From positions 4,108,540-4,172,539 of the forward strand of contig NZ_KQ031391.1 in NCBI RefSeq assembly GCF_000966285.1: a stretch of 64,000 nucleotides of DNA, given 5' to 3'. The DNA is from Pseudofrankia sp. DC12 (GTDB lineage Bacteria > Actinomycetota > Actinomycetes > Frankiales > Frankiaceae). The translations under genes were made by a program, and so were the position numbers. A model generated the notes under the pieces. It ran no database searches. It was given only the letters and a program-made list of their open reading frames with translations, and had not been told where the DNA came from. Of the stretch, positions 43,476 to 53,725 are shown in pieces (the first letter of the stretch is position 1; every line of letters starts with the position of its first letter).

Positions 43476-45217
43476 GCCGCCGTGGCTAGGCGGTCCCGGG
43501 GACGCCTGCTCCGGCTCGATCAGCCGGGCAGCAGGCCAGACTGAGTCGTCACATCGATGGGGTTGCTTCAGCCGGACGGTCTTCGAGCAGTTGAATCCAC
43601 GCTCAGTGCCAGGCTTCCCTCACAACTGCCGGCCAGGCCGGGTCCCAGACGGAGTCTCGGACTCGCGTGGCAGGATCGGTGGCGGTGTCCCGCCGAGGTC
43701 GTCGAGTCCCTGCGGCGGGGCACCGTCACGGCCGGCCGGCCTTCGCATCCCCACCGAACGGTTGCTGACCGTTGCCTCGGACGCGCCGGCTCAGGCGCCG
43801 TCTTGCGTGTTCTGCCGATTGCGAGCGGAGCAGTGCCCGTCGGGCTGGGCTCCGGTCTGTCAGCCGGTCGCGGGTCGTCTCCGTGTCCGGTCGGGGTGCG
43901 GTTCGGTCTGAGGGCCGACCGGTCCGAGTCCGGGTCCGGACCCGGACCGGGGCCGCTTCGTGCTCGGGCGGACGGTCGGGGACCCGGGGCCGGCCTTTGT
44001 TAAGGGCGGCGATCGAGCGGCTGGGCGCCAGCGACTGAGATGGCCGAAGCGGCCCGCCGGACGTCGGGCCGCGCAGCATGCCTGGGCCCGGCGCTGCGGA
44101 CGCCGGTCGTGGTCGTGGCGGTCATCGGTGTTCTGCCCTTGTTAGGTGAGCCGCCTCTTGTGCCGGGAAACGGGCTTCGCCTGCCGGTCGGGCCTTTCTG
44201 GAGGACGTGCATAGCCGATTATCTTGTCGCTGGCACAGGACTAGTATGGTCGAGTCATTGATCGCTGGCATGCGCGGCTGGCCTCTTGGCGGAATGTCTC
44301 GAAGTCTTTTCAAGATTTTTCGCTGGGTGTCTGGAGGATGGGGCGTGCGACCCGCTGGCGGGAGGCCGGCGGTACCCGTGCATGGCTGCTGGCATCGCAG
44401 CGCCGCAGGTCAGTGGCCTGCTGGCAGGCCAGAGGTGTCGCTGGCGTCTGGCTCGCGGCCGGGTGGTTCGGCTGGGTGCACGGTTCGGCTGTGCGGCCCG
44501 CTGTCTGACAGCGATCTTCGTCTGGCAGAGCGTGCAAGATCGCGCTGTCTTTTCGCTGGCATCAATGTGGTGTCCTCAGACTCCTCCGATTCAAGTGGAG
44601 CCCGGAAAGGACACCCGCGTCGTGCCCGACGAGATGTTTTCCCTTTCTCCGCGAGCCGCTGGCCCGGCCGTCGCTCGTCCAGCTGCCTCGGCGCGCCTGC
44701 GGTCGCTGCGCGCTGGTCGCCGGGGCGAGGCCGATGCCGGTCGGGCTCGCCCGGTCGCGGCGCGGGTCGCCCAGCGGCCCTCCGGGCCGTTGCCGACCTG
44801 CCGACCGGTCCGATACCCGCCCGCCGGACAGTCGGTGATCACCCGAGGTTGGTCGCCGGTCCCGCGGGGGTCGCGGGCGTGGGAGGGCGGCGGGCGGCAC
44901 CGGCGACCCTCGGGGTGGCCGGGTCGCTGCGGCCGACGGTCATCGTTCAATCGGACTAGTCCGTGCGCACTATTTTCCGCTGGCAATGCACGTCAGAGCC
45001 TATTTCGATCTCCTGGCCCGGCGTTCCGATGGGTAGGGGCAATTCCTACTAGTCGTCCGGCGGAAAGCACGCCGCCCAGCAGGTCGCTGGGCCTAACACC
45101 CGCACACCCTGTTGCACAACGTTCGAACAACTCTGGAGATCGACTGGCGGAAAATGGGGGTCAAAATCGGGTTTCTTATGTAGCTGCGGTTCCAGCCGCG
45201 CGGAAGGAGGACCTCCT
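43476..45217 (+). other. 1.7-kb spacer with repeated CGCTGGC motifs, no gene supported
   Basis: Open frames here are artefacts of GC content, with no domains and Arg/Pro/Gly-rich translations. From about 44227 to 44990 the motif TCGCTGGCA or close variants recurs (44228, 44262, 44320, 44352, 44387, 44419, 44438, 44553, 44977), and the DNA is locally AT-richer. It could be an iteron-like replication or partition region of the element, or the remains of a decayed gene. Confidence 0.45.
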
Positions 45218-46018
45218 GTGACCGACCCTGCCCACGCTGATCCGGACCGTTCCCCCGCCCGTGACCAGCCCCGCCCCGCCCGACCCCTATCCCCTGCGCC
45301 ACAGCACACGGTCGACGCCGGGCCTGGCGCCGCGCCCGCGGGCAGCCCGCGTCCGTCCCCCGACCCGCCGCCGGTCGGCGTGCGGTCCGGGGGTTGGTCC
45401 GGGTCCGGACCCGGCTCCTTTCCCGGTCGGTCCTCCGCCTCCGGCGTAGATGGGAATCCGGACCCGGCTCCGGCGATTGTGTGTCCGCGGTCCATTCCTG
45501 GATCGGAGTATTTCCCGTGTTTGCGGGGTTCCCTTCCCGACCGTCCGGAGGTTATTCTTGTGGTCAATGAGCCGGATACTGCCCCGTGCCCTGCTGGGAG
45601 CGGCTGCCCCATCCTGCCGACCTCCACTTCTGCCCCGTCGTTTCCCGCGACGCCGGGAGGCGCCCTGACAGCGGCCGGCGCCCCCGAAGGCAGCGGCGAC
45701 CCTCGGATCACCCGGCGCGCCGACGAGCGGGCTGGCCGGATCGCGCCGACCACCGAACACCCGAACGGGTCGGTGGGGGAGCGGCCCGAGGGGCCGGATG
45801 CGCGAGTCCTCGCGTTGCGGCCTCGGTCGCGGGGTGGGTCGGGCCGGCGGTGGGTGTTCCACGGCGAGGTCCAGACGATCACCGGTCCGGAAGCCGATCG
45901 GATTCGGGCGGAGTTGGCGGACGTGATCCGTGATCTTCTGCTCTGGGCCGCCGGACAAGACCACGGCGGCGGCGCGGCGCGGGACGGTGGCGCAGCGGAA
46001 GAAGGGGAGGCGGCGTGA
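45218..46018 (+). CDS. Hypothetical protein coupled to the integrase
   Basis: 266 residues from GTG 45218 (GGAGG eight bases upstream). Most is disordered and rich in Pro, Gly and Ser. Only the last ~60 residues look folded: RRWVFHGEVQTITGPEADRI then RAELADVIRDLLLWAAGQ. Its stop overlaps the integrase GTG (GTGA, 46015-46018), so the two are translated together. Position and size would suit an accessory recombination protein or directionality factor, but there is no homology to support that. Confidence 0.65.
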   Translation: MTDPAHADPDRSPARDQPRPARPLSPAPQHTVDAGPGAAPAGSPRPSPDPPPVGVRSGGWSGSGPGSFPGRSSASGVDGNPDPAPAIVCPRSIPGSEYFPCLRGSLPDRPEVILVVNEPDTAPCPAGSGCPILPTSTSAPSFPATPGGALTAAGAPEGSGDPRITRRADERAGRIAPTTEHPNGSVGERPEGPDARVLALRPRSRGGSGRRWVFHGEVQTITGPEADRIRAELADVIRDLLLWAAGQDHGGGAARDGGAAEEGEAA

Positions 46019-48354
46019 TCGACCCTGGTCATCTGTCCCGGGCGGCCGACCCAGGTCGTCCGGGACTCGGCCCGGCGAACCGGGCGACGGACCCGGCGCG
46101 TCCGGCGAGCCCGGCCCTGTCGGACCTGGCAGTGTCGCCGTTCGCGTTGCCGCTGGCGTTGCTGGAGCGGGAGGTCCGGGTCGCGTTCGCCGGGCGGACC
46201 TCGACCGAGGAGCAGCAGGACCCCCGCCAGTCACTGATCCGTCAGCTGGACCGGGCGAAGTCCGCGCTACCGGAGACGTGGGTGATCGTCGCCCACTACT
46301 ACGACGTCGAGTCCGGCCGCAAAGACCTCGCGGACCGCGGCCACGGGGCGGACGTGTCCCGGTTCGACATCCCGATCCCCCGCGACGGAGGCATCGACGA
46401 TCTTCTCGCCGAGGCTTCGCATCCGAACCACAGGTTCGATGTGGTGATCTGTGAGTCGATGTCGCGGATCGCCCGGCGGATGTACGAGACCCTCGCGATC
46501 GAACGCCAACTCGAAGCGGCCGGAGTCGCGCTCCTGGCGTGGAACGAGCCGATCAAGGTCGACGGGCCGCGGGCCTCGCAGATCTTGCAGCGACGGATCA
46601 ACCAATCGGTCGCCGAGTACGAGGTCTGGCAGACCCTCGAAAGCTCCTGGGGTGGGCTGTGCACCCATATCCGGGACGGCTGGAACATCGGGAAACCGCC
46701 GCATGGCTACCGGGCCAAGATCCTCCGGCATCCGAACCCGGCGAAAGCCGACCGGGGGGCGACGAAGACCCGCCTCGAACCCGACGGGCTGCGCGGGGAG
46801 ACGGTCACGCAGATGGCGCACTGGCGCTACTACCGGAAACTCGGCTACGGGGCGATCGCCGAGGCGCTCAACGCCGACCCGGAACGCTGGCCGCCGCCCG
46901 AGCCAGTCGGCGGGGCGCACCGGGCCCGCGGCGCCTGGGGCAGGTCCACGGTCGCGGACATCCTGTCCAACCCGAAGTACACCGGCTACCAGGTGTTCAA
47001 CCGCCGGGCGAGCCGGTCGCGGCACGGGGCGGTCAACGGGCCGGAGAAGTGGGTCTGGTCGGACAAGCCCGTCCACGAACCGCTGATCCCGAAGTGGATG
47101 TTCGACGAGCTCAACGCCCACCGCCAGGACCGGCGCGGCTCACGCCAGACCAACACGTTGAACAGCCATCCCGCGAGCAAACGAACATATGTGTTCCGGG
47201 GGATGGTCCACTGCACCTGTGGGCGGCGGATGTTCGGCAACGTCCGCGAACCCGGCGCACCCGTCTGGTACATCTGCTGGCCCCGCGCCGCCAACCGAGG
47301 CCGCGACGACAAGCTCGACGGGCATCCCAAGACCGTCCGCATCCGCGAGGACGTCCTCGAAGCCGCGATCGCCGACTTCTACGCCGAACGGGTCTTCGGC
47401 CGCAGCCGGATCACCCTGCTCACCGCGGACATGGCCAGCTACGACGACCGCGCCGCCCAGGAACGCGACGCCGAACGCGGCCGGCTCCACAAGAAGACCG
47501 ACGACCTGACCCGCCGGCAAGCCAACCTCCTGCGCCAAGCCCAAGACGGCGACCCCGACGACCCGTTCACCCAAGGACTGCGCGCCACCTACAACCAGCT
47601 CGACGCCGAACGCAAGATCACCGAGGCGAAGATCCACGAACTCGACGAAGCAGACGCCGCCGAACCCGACAGGCCCGGCCCCGACAACCTCCGACTCCTC
47701 GACGCCCTACCAGAGCTGAGGCTCAAGCTCCACCAGGCACCGGAAGCCCTGCAGCGACGCCTCTACGAACTGACCCAGCTCACCGTCCAGCTCGACCACG
47801 AAAGGCAGGAAGTCCAGATGACGATCAAAATTCCGGCCGTCGACCTCGACCAGGTCGCAGCCCTCGCGGAAGGCACCACCAACGCCCCCGGACCCCACAC
47901 AGGAACTCTCTCTCGCGTGGATGCTGTACGTGCCCCCGGCAGGAATCGGACCTGCGGCCTACCGCTTAGGAGGCGGTCGCTCTATCCACTGAGCTACGAG
48001 GGCGGGCGCATCGGCCGGAGCCGGCTGAAACCGGATCATGCCGCGTGTCGACCAAGCAAGAGTACGCCGGATCGCCCGCAGGGCCGCGACCCAGGTACGA
48101 CAGGCCGTCCGGCCGGAGGTGGGAGACAACACGAGGCATCACGTCAGGCGCCGCTGGGCCAGGTTCAGCGGCCCCGATCAAGGGCGCGACTACTGGACGT
48201 AGACGAGGGAGGCGGTTCGGCGGTCGATCTGGGCGGGCTTGTCGATGTTCTGGTGGATCCTCACGATGTCGCCGGCGGACTCGATGACTATCGGGGCGCC
48301 AGGGACGATGCCGGCCTCCTGGAGGCGGCGCATGACGTCCTCGTAGCTCTGTAG
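46015..48354 (+). CDS. Large serine recombinase (integrase), C-terminus reading through att site
   Basis: 779 codons. The catalytic resolvase domain has VRVAFAGRTSTEEQQDPRQS (nucleophile Ser in RTS) and VVICESMSRIARRMYETLAI. The recombinase domain includes WGRSTVADILSNPKYTGYQV. A zinc ribbon follows (HCTCGRRMFGNVREPG and WYICWP), then a coiled coil (RLHKKTDDLTRRQANLLRQA). It integrates and excises the element. The natural end is ambiguous: after residue ~638 the frame crosses the GTGCCCCCGG core and is read antisense through tRNA-Arg to a stop at 48354, adding about 140 chromosomal residues. In the excised circle the same frame would stop 47 codons after the core. Confidence 0.9.
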   Translation: MIDPGHLSRAADPGRPGLGPANRATDPARPASPALSDLAVSPFALPLALLEREVRVAFAGRTSTEEQQDPRQSLIRQLDRAKSALPETWVIVAHYYDVESGRKDLADRGHGADVSRFDIPIPRDGGIDDLLAEASHPNHRFDVVICESMSRIARRMYETLAIERQLEAAGVALLAWNEPIKVDGPRASQILQRRINQSVAEYEVWQTLESSWGGLCTHIRDGWNIGKPPHGYRAKILRHPNPAKADRGATKTRLEPDGLRGETVTQMAHWRYYRKLGYGAIAEALNADPERWPPPEPVGGAHRARGAWGRSTVADILSNPKYTGYQVFNRRASRSRHGAVNGPEKWVWSDKPVHEPLIPKWMFDELNAHRQDRRGSRQTNTLNSHPASKRTYVFRGMVHCTCGRRMFGNVREPGAPVWYICWPRAANRGRDDKLDGHPKTVRIREDVLEAAIADFYAERVFGRSRITLLTADMASYDDRAAQERDAERGRLHKKTDDLTRRQANLLRQAQDGDPDDPFTQGLRATYNQLDAERKITEAKIHELDEADAAEPDRPGPDNLRLLDALPELRLKLHQAPEALQRRLYELTQLTVQLDHERQEVQMTIKIPAVDLDQVAALAEGTTNAPGPHTGTLSRVDAVRAPGRNRTCGLPLRRRSLYPLSYEGGRIGRSRLKPDHAACRPSKSTPDRPQGRDPGTTGRPAGGGRQHEASRQAPLGQVQRPRSRARLLDVDEGGGSAVDLGGLVDVLVDPHDVAGGLDDYRGARDDAGLLEAAHDVLVAL
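47930..47939 (-). other. Right attachment-site core at tRNA 3' end
   Basis: GTGCCCCCGG covers the discriminator base and acceptor strand of tRNA-Arg and repeats at 36012-36021. A 10-bp shared core is of the size expected for a serine integrase. Confidence 0.65.
47931..48003 (-). tRNA. tRNA-Arg (anticodon CCT)
   Basis: 73 nt fold into a full cloverleaf: acceptor GCCCTCG/CGGGGGC (one G-U pair), D-arm GCTC...GAGC, anticodon stem ACCGC/GCGGT with loop CTCCTAA (anticodon CCT), and T-arm GCAGG/CCTGC with loop TCCGATT. The discriminator is A and CCA is not encoded. The 3' end is the integration target of the element to its left; the tRNA remains whole. Confidence 0.95.
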
Positions 48355-48867
48355 CCGCTCCGAGATCCAGCCGACGGTGACCGGCTTGGCCTGCCCGGCC
48401 GCGCCGTCCGCGGTGGAGAGCAGGCTCGCCGGGATGCCGCTGCCGACCGCGAGCTGTTCCACTGCGGGTGGGATCTCGTTGCCGAACGGACAAACTTTCG
48501 GGTCGCCCAGTAGCACCGTCAGGCGTGCTTCGACCTCGTCGGAGATGACGTGCTCCCAGCGGCAGGCCTCGTTGTGGACGAGAGCCCAGTCGAGGCCGAT
48601 GACCTTGGTGAGCAGCAGCTCGGCAAGGCGGTGCTTGCGCATCACCGCGGTGGCCCGAAGCAGGCCCTTGTCGGTGAACTGGACGGTCCGGTCCTCGGCG
48701 AGCGAGACCAGGCCTTCGTGCGCCAGCCGAGCCGTCGACTCGCTGGCGGCGGGAGCGCTGACATGTAGCCGCTCCACCAAGCGCGCGCGTAGCGGCGGGA
48801 TGCCCTCTTCCCGTAGCTCGTACAGGGTACGGAGGTACATCTCGGTACTGTCGATCAGTGCAGTCAC
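48190..48867 (-). CDS. DtxR/IdeR-family metal-dependent regulator
   Basis: 225 residues from GTG 48867 (AAGGAGG upstream). The N-terminal winged helix is LIDSTEMYLRTLYELREEG then HVSAPAASESTARLAHEGLV. The dimer/metal domain has KHRLAELLLTKVIGLDW, HNEACRWEHVISDEVEARL and DPKVCPFGNEIPP; the Cys, His and Glu here are the DtxR primary and ancillary metal ligands. A C-terminal SH3-like/FeoA domain follows (MRRLQEAGIVPGAPIVIE). It represses iron- or manganese-uptake genes when metal is bound. It is just outside the integrated element, next to tRNA-Arg. Confidence 0.93.
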   Translation of the reverse strand: MTALIDSTEMYLRTLYELREEGIPPLRARLVERLHVSAPAASESTARLAHEGLVSLAEDRTVQFTDKGLLRATAVMRKHRLAELLLTKVIGLDWALVHNEACRWEHVISDEVEARLTVLLGDPKVCPFGNEIPPAVEQLAVGSGIPASLLSTADGAAGQAKPVTVGWISERLQSYEDVMRRLQEAGIVPGAPIVIESAGDIVRIHQNIDKPAQIDRRTASLVYVQ

Positions 48868-49154
48868 CGGCCTCCTTCGTTCGCTACCAGGGTACGCCGG
48901 CACTCGCCGCTACAAGAGCCCCCAGGGGCGTGCCGACGCACCGGGCCGACCGGGCGCGCCGTCAGAACGGCCCTTGACAACAGTCTCCTGGGCTGCCCGG
49001 GCTTGCCACCCGGCGCGTCAACGGCAACAACCCGACGGACGGCCGCTTCCACCGGTGCGTCGGGGCCGGATTCCGGCCTGGATGGCCACCGGGACCGGGG
49101 CACGCGCCGAATCCCCTGCCGGCGGGAAGCGCGGCCGAGAACTACACTCGACGG

Positions 49155-49379
49155 GTGAGCACCACGCAGATCCGGCCAGAGACGTCCGACACGCGTACGG
49201 GCGAGGGCGACGACTACTCCCACTTCGCCCGCCGTGAGGACATCGTGCGGGCCTCCATTGAAGGCGGCCGAGTGACCGCGCTGTGCGGCTTCAAGTTCGA
49301 GCCGGTCCGGGACCCGAGCCGCTTCCCGGTCTGCCCGAAGTGCAAGGAGCTCGTCGAGATGGCCGAGCAGTTCGGTTAG
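49155..49379 (+). CDS. DUF3039 family protein
   Basis: 74 residues: DDYSHFARREDIVRASIEGG then VTALCGFKFEPVRDPSRFPV and CPKCKELVEMAEQF. The lone Cys plus CxxC could hold a zinc ion. The family is conserved across Actinobacteria and of unknown function. The GTG start is uncertain by a few codons. Confidence 0.9.
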   Translation: MSTTQIRPETSDTRTGEGDDYSHFARREDIVRASIEGGRVTALCGFKFEPVRDPSRFPVCPKCKELVEMAEQFG

Positions 49380-49618
49380 AGGCTCGCCCGACGCAGCACC
49401 AGCCCGGCCGGACCGTTCACGGCTGGGCTTTCGGCGGCCTCCACCGCGGCACGCCCCCGGTTCTCGACGAGTTCTGGTGCCGGTAAGGCCGCACCGGCCT
49501 CCCGTGGCCCCCCCGCCCCCACGGCCAGGGCCACGAGGACGTCAGCGCCGTTCTGGAGGCCGTCGCGGCCAGCCCGAGCCCCGAAGCCGGGGCCTGAGCC
49601 GGGCCGCTGGGACGGCGG

Positions 49619-50908
49619 TCAGCCGCCAGGGCGGATGCCGCCCTGGAACACGTTCCACCAGACGTTCTCGATCCGGACGACGGCGCCGGTGTGCGGAGCG
49701 TGGATCATCTGACCGTTGCCGATGTAGATGCCGACATGGTCGAGGCTCGCGTCGAAGAAGACCAGGTCACCGGGGATCAGCTGGTCGCGGGTGACGTGGC
49801 GCCCCGCGTTCCACTGGTCGCCGGTGTAGTGCGGCAGCTGGACGCCGGCCTTCGCCCAGACCCACTGCGTGAGCCCTGAGCAGTCGAACGTGTCGGGGCC
49901 GGCCGCCCCCCACACGTAGGCCTTGCCGAGCTGCTTGTAGGCCTCGGCCACGGCGGCCGCGGCTCCGCCGCTGCCGGTGGCCGCTGCCGCGGGTGCCGGG
50001 GGCGTGACCGGCGCCGCGGCGAACGCGCCCGCTGCCTGCCCGACGAGCGCCGACTGCTGGCGCAGCTGGACCTGCTGGTCCGCCGCCTGCTGGGCGATCC
50101 GCGCCGCCGCGGCCGCCGCGGCCTGCTGGCGGGCGCGCTGGGCCGCGGCGGCCTCCTCCCGGGCCTTCCGCTCGAGGTCGGCCTGCTTGCTGACCAGGCC
50201 GTCGAGCAGGCCCTTCTGGCGGGCCGCGGAGGTCTCGATGATCTGCTTCTGTGTCGCGACGTCGTCGAAGGCAGCCTTCGCCGCGGCCAGCGATGCCTGC
50301 GCGTCCATCCGTGCCTGGGTGAGGTCGACCCGGGCCAGCCGTTCCTGGGTCTCGGCGGCGCCGGCCCGGCGGGAGAGGGCGTCCAGCGCGCCGACGCGGT
50401 CGAGCGCGCTGCCCGGATCACCGCCCAGGATCGCCGAGAGAGTGTTCAGACCGCCCGCACGGTAGGCCGACGCGGCGAGGTCGCGCCGTTTTCGCACGAC
50501 CTCCTGGACGGTCTGGTCGGCGCGGGTGACGCGCTGCACGGCGTCGTCCGCGGCGGCCTGGGCCCGCTCCAGCCGCAGCCGGCCGGCGTCGAACGCCTCG
50601 GTCGCCGCCGTCAGCTGGGCGTCGAGCCCGGCCAGCTGGTCGCGGACGGAGGCGATCTGGGCCGTCAGCCCGGCGATCGTGTCGGGTGCGCCAGACGAGG
50701 ACGGCACGGGCTGCGCCCAAGCGGGTGACACCCCAGGAGCGAGGGCCAACCACCCGGCGATCAGAAATCCCAGCAGACCGCGGGACCCCGGAGGCCGGCC
50801 GCGTCGGACGGATGCGGTCGTGACCTTGACGGGCCAACACCGCGGCTTCTGCGGGTCCTGAGACAGACCACAGCCACTATGGGGGCCCTCCGATCGTGTA
50901 TTGCACAC
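49619..50908 (-). CDS. RipA-like NlpC/P60 endopeptidase with coiled-coil domain
   Basis: 429 residues from GTG 50908. A signal peptide (GLLGFLIAGWLALAPGVSPAWA) is followed by a long alpha-helical coiled coil (residues ~75-280, e.g. ASVRDQLAGLDAQLTAATEA, Ala/Gln-rich). The C-terminal NlpC/P60 domain has PDTFDCSGLTQWVWAKAG (Cys), LDHVGIYIGNGQMIHAPHTG (two His) and PGDLVFFDAS. It belongs to the daughter-cell-separation peptidoglycan hydrolases. No c-di-AMP riboswitch or BlaI-type palindrome is visible upstream, unlike the other NlpC genes here. The coiled coil should keep it inactive until a partner binds. Confidence 0.9.
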   Translation of the reverse strand: MCNTRSEGPHSGCGLSQDPQKPRCWPVKVTTASVRRGRPPGSRGLLGFLIAGWLALAPGVSPAWAQPVPSSSGAPDTIAGLTAQIASVRDQLAGLDAQLTAATEAFDAGRLRLERAQAAADDAVQRVTRADQTVQEVVRKRRDLAASAYRAGGLNTLSAILGGDPGSALDRVGALDALSRRAGAAETQERLARVDLTQARMDAQASLAAAKAAFDDVATQKQIIETSAARQKGLLDGLVSKQADLERKAREEAAAAQRARQQAAAAAAARIAQQAADQQVQLRQQSALVGQAAGAFAAAPVTPPAPAAAATGSGGAAAAVAEAYKQLGKAYVWGAAGPDTFDCSGLTQWVWAKAGVQLPHYTGDQWNAGRHVTRDQLIPGDLVFFDASLDHVGIYIGNGQMIHAPHTGAVVRIENVWWNVFQGGIRPGG

Positions 50909-51181
50909 GGCGCGTCACAGTAACTGTCCGAAGTTGTACAGTCACGCATCTGCGCTGATCGACACGGAGAGTCTCCGGACACCCACTGCAGGCACACCGT
51001 CCTCGACCACCAGCGGCCCAATTTAGCGAATTCACACACCAGAAACAGGGCGGTCACTGGTCTGGAACAGCGCCTAAAGAACCTTCGACACCGGAGGATC
51101 CGGGACGAGTGCCGCGAGCAGGCGAACCGGGGACCGTAGTCCGCGCGGCGGCTCGCGCGGGGGGAGTACGACGGGAGAGAT

Positions 51182-52525
51182 ATGTCCCCACAAGAACTAC
51201 AGGACGCAGTCACCAACGCAGGCCTGTCCGCGAACGACGCCTGGATGCTCGCCAGCTCCGCGCTGGTGCTCTTCATGACGCCGGGACTCGCCTTCTTCTA
51301 CGGTGGCATGGTCCGCAGCAAGCACGTTCTCGGCATGCTGATGCAGAACTTCTTTACGATCGGCATTGTCACGCTGGTCTGGGCACTGGTCGGGTACAGC
51401 ATCGCGTTCGGCCCGGACGCCAACGGCTTCTTCGGTGGCTTCCACTACGCCGCGATGCAGCACCTGGGTGACCCGACCGCGATCGGGTCGATCAACCCGC
51501 AGGGCAGCGCCACCCACCAGACGGTGTTCGTCGCCTTCCAGATGATGTTCGCGATCATCACACCGGCGCTGATCACCGGCGCGACGGCGGACCGCCTCAA
51601 GTTCGGCGCGTTCTGCCTGTTCGTCACCCTGTGGTCGGTTCTGATCTACTCGCCGATCGCCTACTGGGTCTGGAACGCGAACGGCTGGCTGTTCAAGCAC
51701 GCCGTCATGGACTTCGCCGGTGGAACGGTCGTCCACGCGAACGCCGGTATCGCGGGTGTCGTCTTGGCGCTCGTGCTCGGCAAGCGCCGTGGCTGGCCCG
51801 GCGGCGACTTCCGTCCGCACAACGTTCCGTACGTCGTCCTCGGCGCCAGCATCCTGTGGTTCGGCTGGTTCGGGTTCAACGCCGGTTCGGGTGCGGGCTC
51901 CGGCTCGCTGGCGGGCTGGGCGTTCCTGAACACCCAGATCGCCACCGGTGTGGCCTCGCTCGCCTGGGTCGGGGTCGAGTGGCTGCGTGACGGCAAGCCG
52001 ACCACCCTCGGTGCCGCTTCTGGTGCCGTCGCCGGTCTGGTCGCCATCACCCCGGCCTGTGGTTTCGTCTCGCCGATGGGCGCGATCGTCGTCGGTGTTC
52101 TCGCCGGCGCGCTCTGCGCTCTCGCCACCGCGATCAAGGGCAAGGTCGGCATCGACGACGCCCTCGACGTCGGCGCGGTCCACCTGGTCGGCGGTGTCCT
52201 CGGCGCCCTGCTGAACGGCTTCCTGGCCACCACGGACGTCAACCCGCTGGGCAAGGACGGCGTCCTGTACGGCGGGCCTTGGAGCGTCCTCGGCTGGCAG
52301 GCCATCGGCGTCGGCGCGACCCTTGGCTACTCGGCCATCGGCACGCTGATCCTGGGCCTGTTCATCCGGTACGTGGTCAAGGGCCGGCTGAGCGAAGAGC
52401 ACGAAGAGATCGGCATGGACGAGGTCCTGCACGGCGAGTCCGCGTACCAGTACAGCTCGATCGGCGGCGCGGGTACCGTTTCCTCCCCGGCTCCGTCGCT
52501 CGTGCCTGAAGACGCACAGGCCTGA
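51182..52525 (+). CDS. amt: Ammonium transporter Amt
   Basis: 447 residues, 11 predicted helices. WMLASSALVLFMTPGLAFFY and GGMVRSKHVLGMLMQNF open the channel fold. DFAGGTVVHANAGIAGVVLA contains the first conserved pore His, and VHLVGGVLGALLNGF contains the second. It passes ammonium into the cell and is gated by the PII protein encoded downstream. ATG 51182 has GGGAGAGAT upstream. A rho-independent-like hairpin lies about 80 bp after the stop, so glnB has a partly separate transcript. Confidence 0.96.
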   Translation: MSPQELQDAVTNAGLSANDAWMLASSALVLFMTPGLAFFYGGMVRSKHVLGMLMQNFFTIGIVTLVWALVGYSIAFGPDANGFFGGFHYAAMQHLGDPTAIGSINPQGSATHQTVFVAFQMMFAIITPALITGATADRLKFGAFCLFVTLWSVLIYSPIAYWVWNANGWLFKHAVMDFAGGTVVHANAGIAGVVLALVLGKRRGWPGGDFRPHNVPYVVLGASILWFGWFGFNAGSGAGSGSLAGWAFLNTQIATGVASLAWVGVEWLRDGKPTTLGAASGAVAGLVAITPACGFVSPMGAIVVGVLAGALCALATAIKGKVGIDDALDVGAVHLVGGVLGALLNGFLATTDVNPLGKDGVLYGGPWSVLGWQAIGVGATLGYSAIGTLILGLFIRYVVKGRLSEEHEEIGMDEVLHGESAYQYSSIGGAGTVSSPAPSLVPEDAQA

Positions 52526-52603
52526 TCGGTCGCGTCACGGTGGTCTGACCCGGGGCGGCGGAGGTTCTTCCTGCGCCTCCCTGGGCGGCCCCACGGTTCG
52601 ATG

Positions 52604-52637
52604 GGCGAGGGTGTGCCGAAATCGGCACACCCTCGCC
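52604..52637 (+). terminator. Rho-independent terminator after amt
   Basis: A 16-bp perfect stem (52604-52619 with 52622-52637) with a 2-nt centre is followed by TTTTT. It ends or attenuates the amt message before glnB. Confidence 0.92.
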
Positions 52638-52645
52638 TTTTTGTG

Positions 52646-53453
<808 letters not shown>

Positions 53454-53620
53454 AACCGACGTCGGCCAGCGGCGAGACCGTCGTGGCCGCCCGTCAGGCG
53501 CCCGCGCGACCGGCGCCGCCAGAACCTCCGGCCGCGGCCGCGGCCGGAACGCGTACCGAGGCTCGGGACTCCCGGGCACTCCCGACCGCTCCCGCCGCGC
53601 CCGCTGGGTGACGGCCTGAC

Positions 53621-53656
53621 AAGCGGGGGGCTCGCCGTCGGTGAGCCCTCCGCTTT
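53621..53656 (+). terminator. Hairpin terminator between glnB and glnD
   Basis: AAGCGG...GGCTC pairs with GAGCC...CCGCTT around a short loop, followed by TTTT. It would reduce glnD transcription relative to glnB. Confidence 0.75.
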
Positions 53657-53725
53657 TCGCTGCCACTGACGTCTCTGCCCTCGACGTCATTGCGTGGATG
53701 TGCCTGCCCTGCCGGTCCGGAGAAC

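Larger units (their letters stand above)
36012..47939 (+). mobile_element. Degenerate integrated element in tRNA-Arg(CCT)
   Basis: About 11.9 kb bounded by the GTGCCCCCGG cores. It carries a DUF2637 protein, a replication-relaxation gene (frameshifted), a sigma/anti-sigma pair, an IS30 copy, broken hsdM/hsdS and a large serine recombinase at the tRNA end. DUF2637 and replication-relaxation proteins are typical of actinomycete integrative conjugative elements. No FtsK/TraB-type transfer gene, excisionase or intact replication gene is visible, so the element is probably stranded. Confidence 0.7.

Noticed and set aside
44286..45221. 311-codon frame in the element spacer
   Set aside because: No domain, erratic composition and no ribosome binding site; overlapping frames are equally long.
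50924..50960. Possible GlnR box before amt (GTCAC/GTAAC elements)
   Set aside because: Only the GTnAC halves are present; the GAAAC halves and spacing do not fit.
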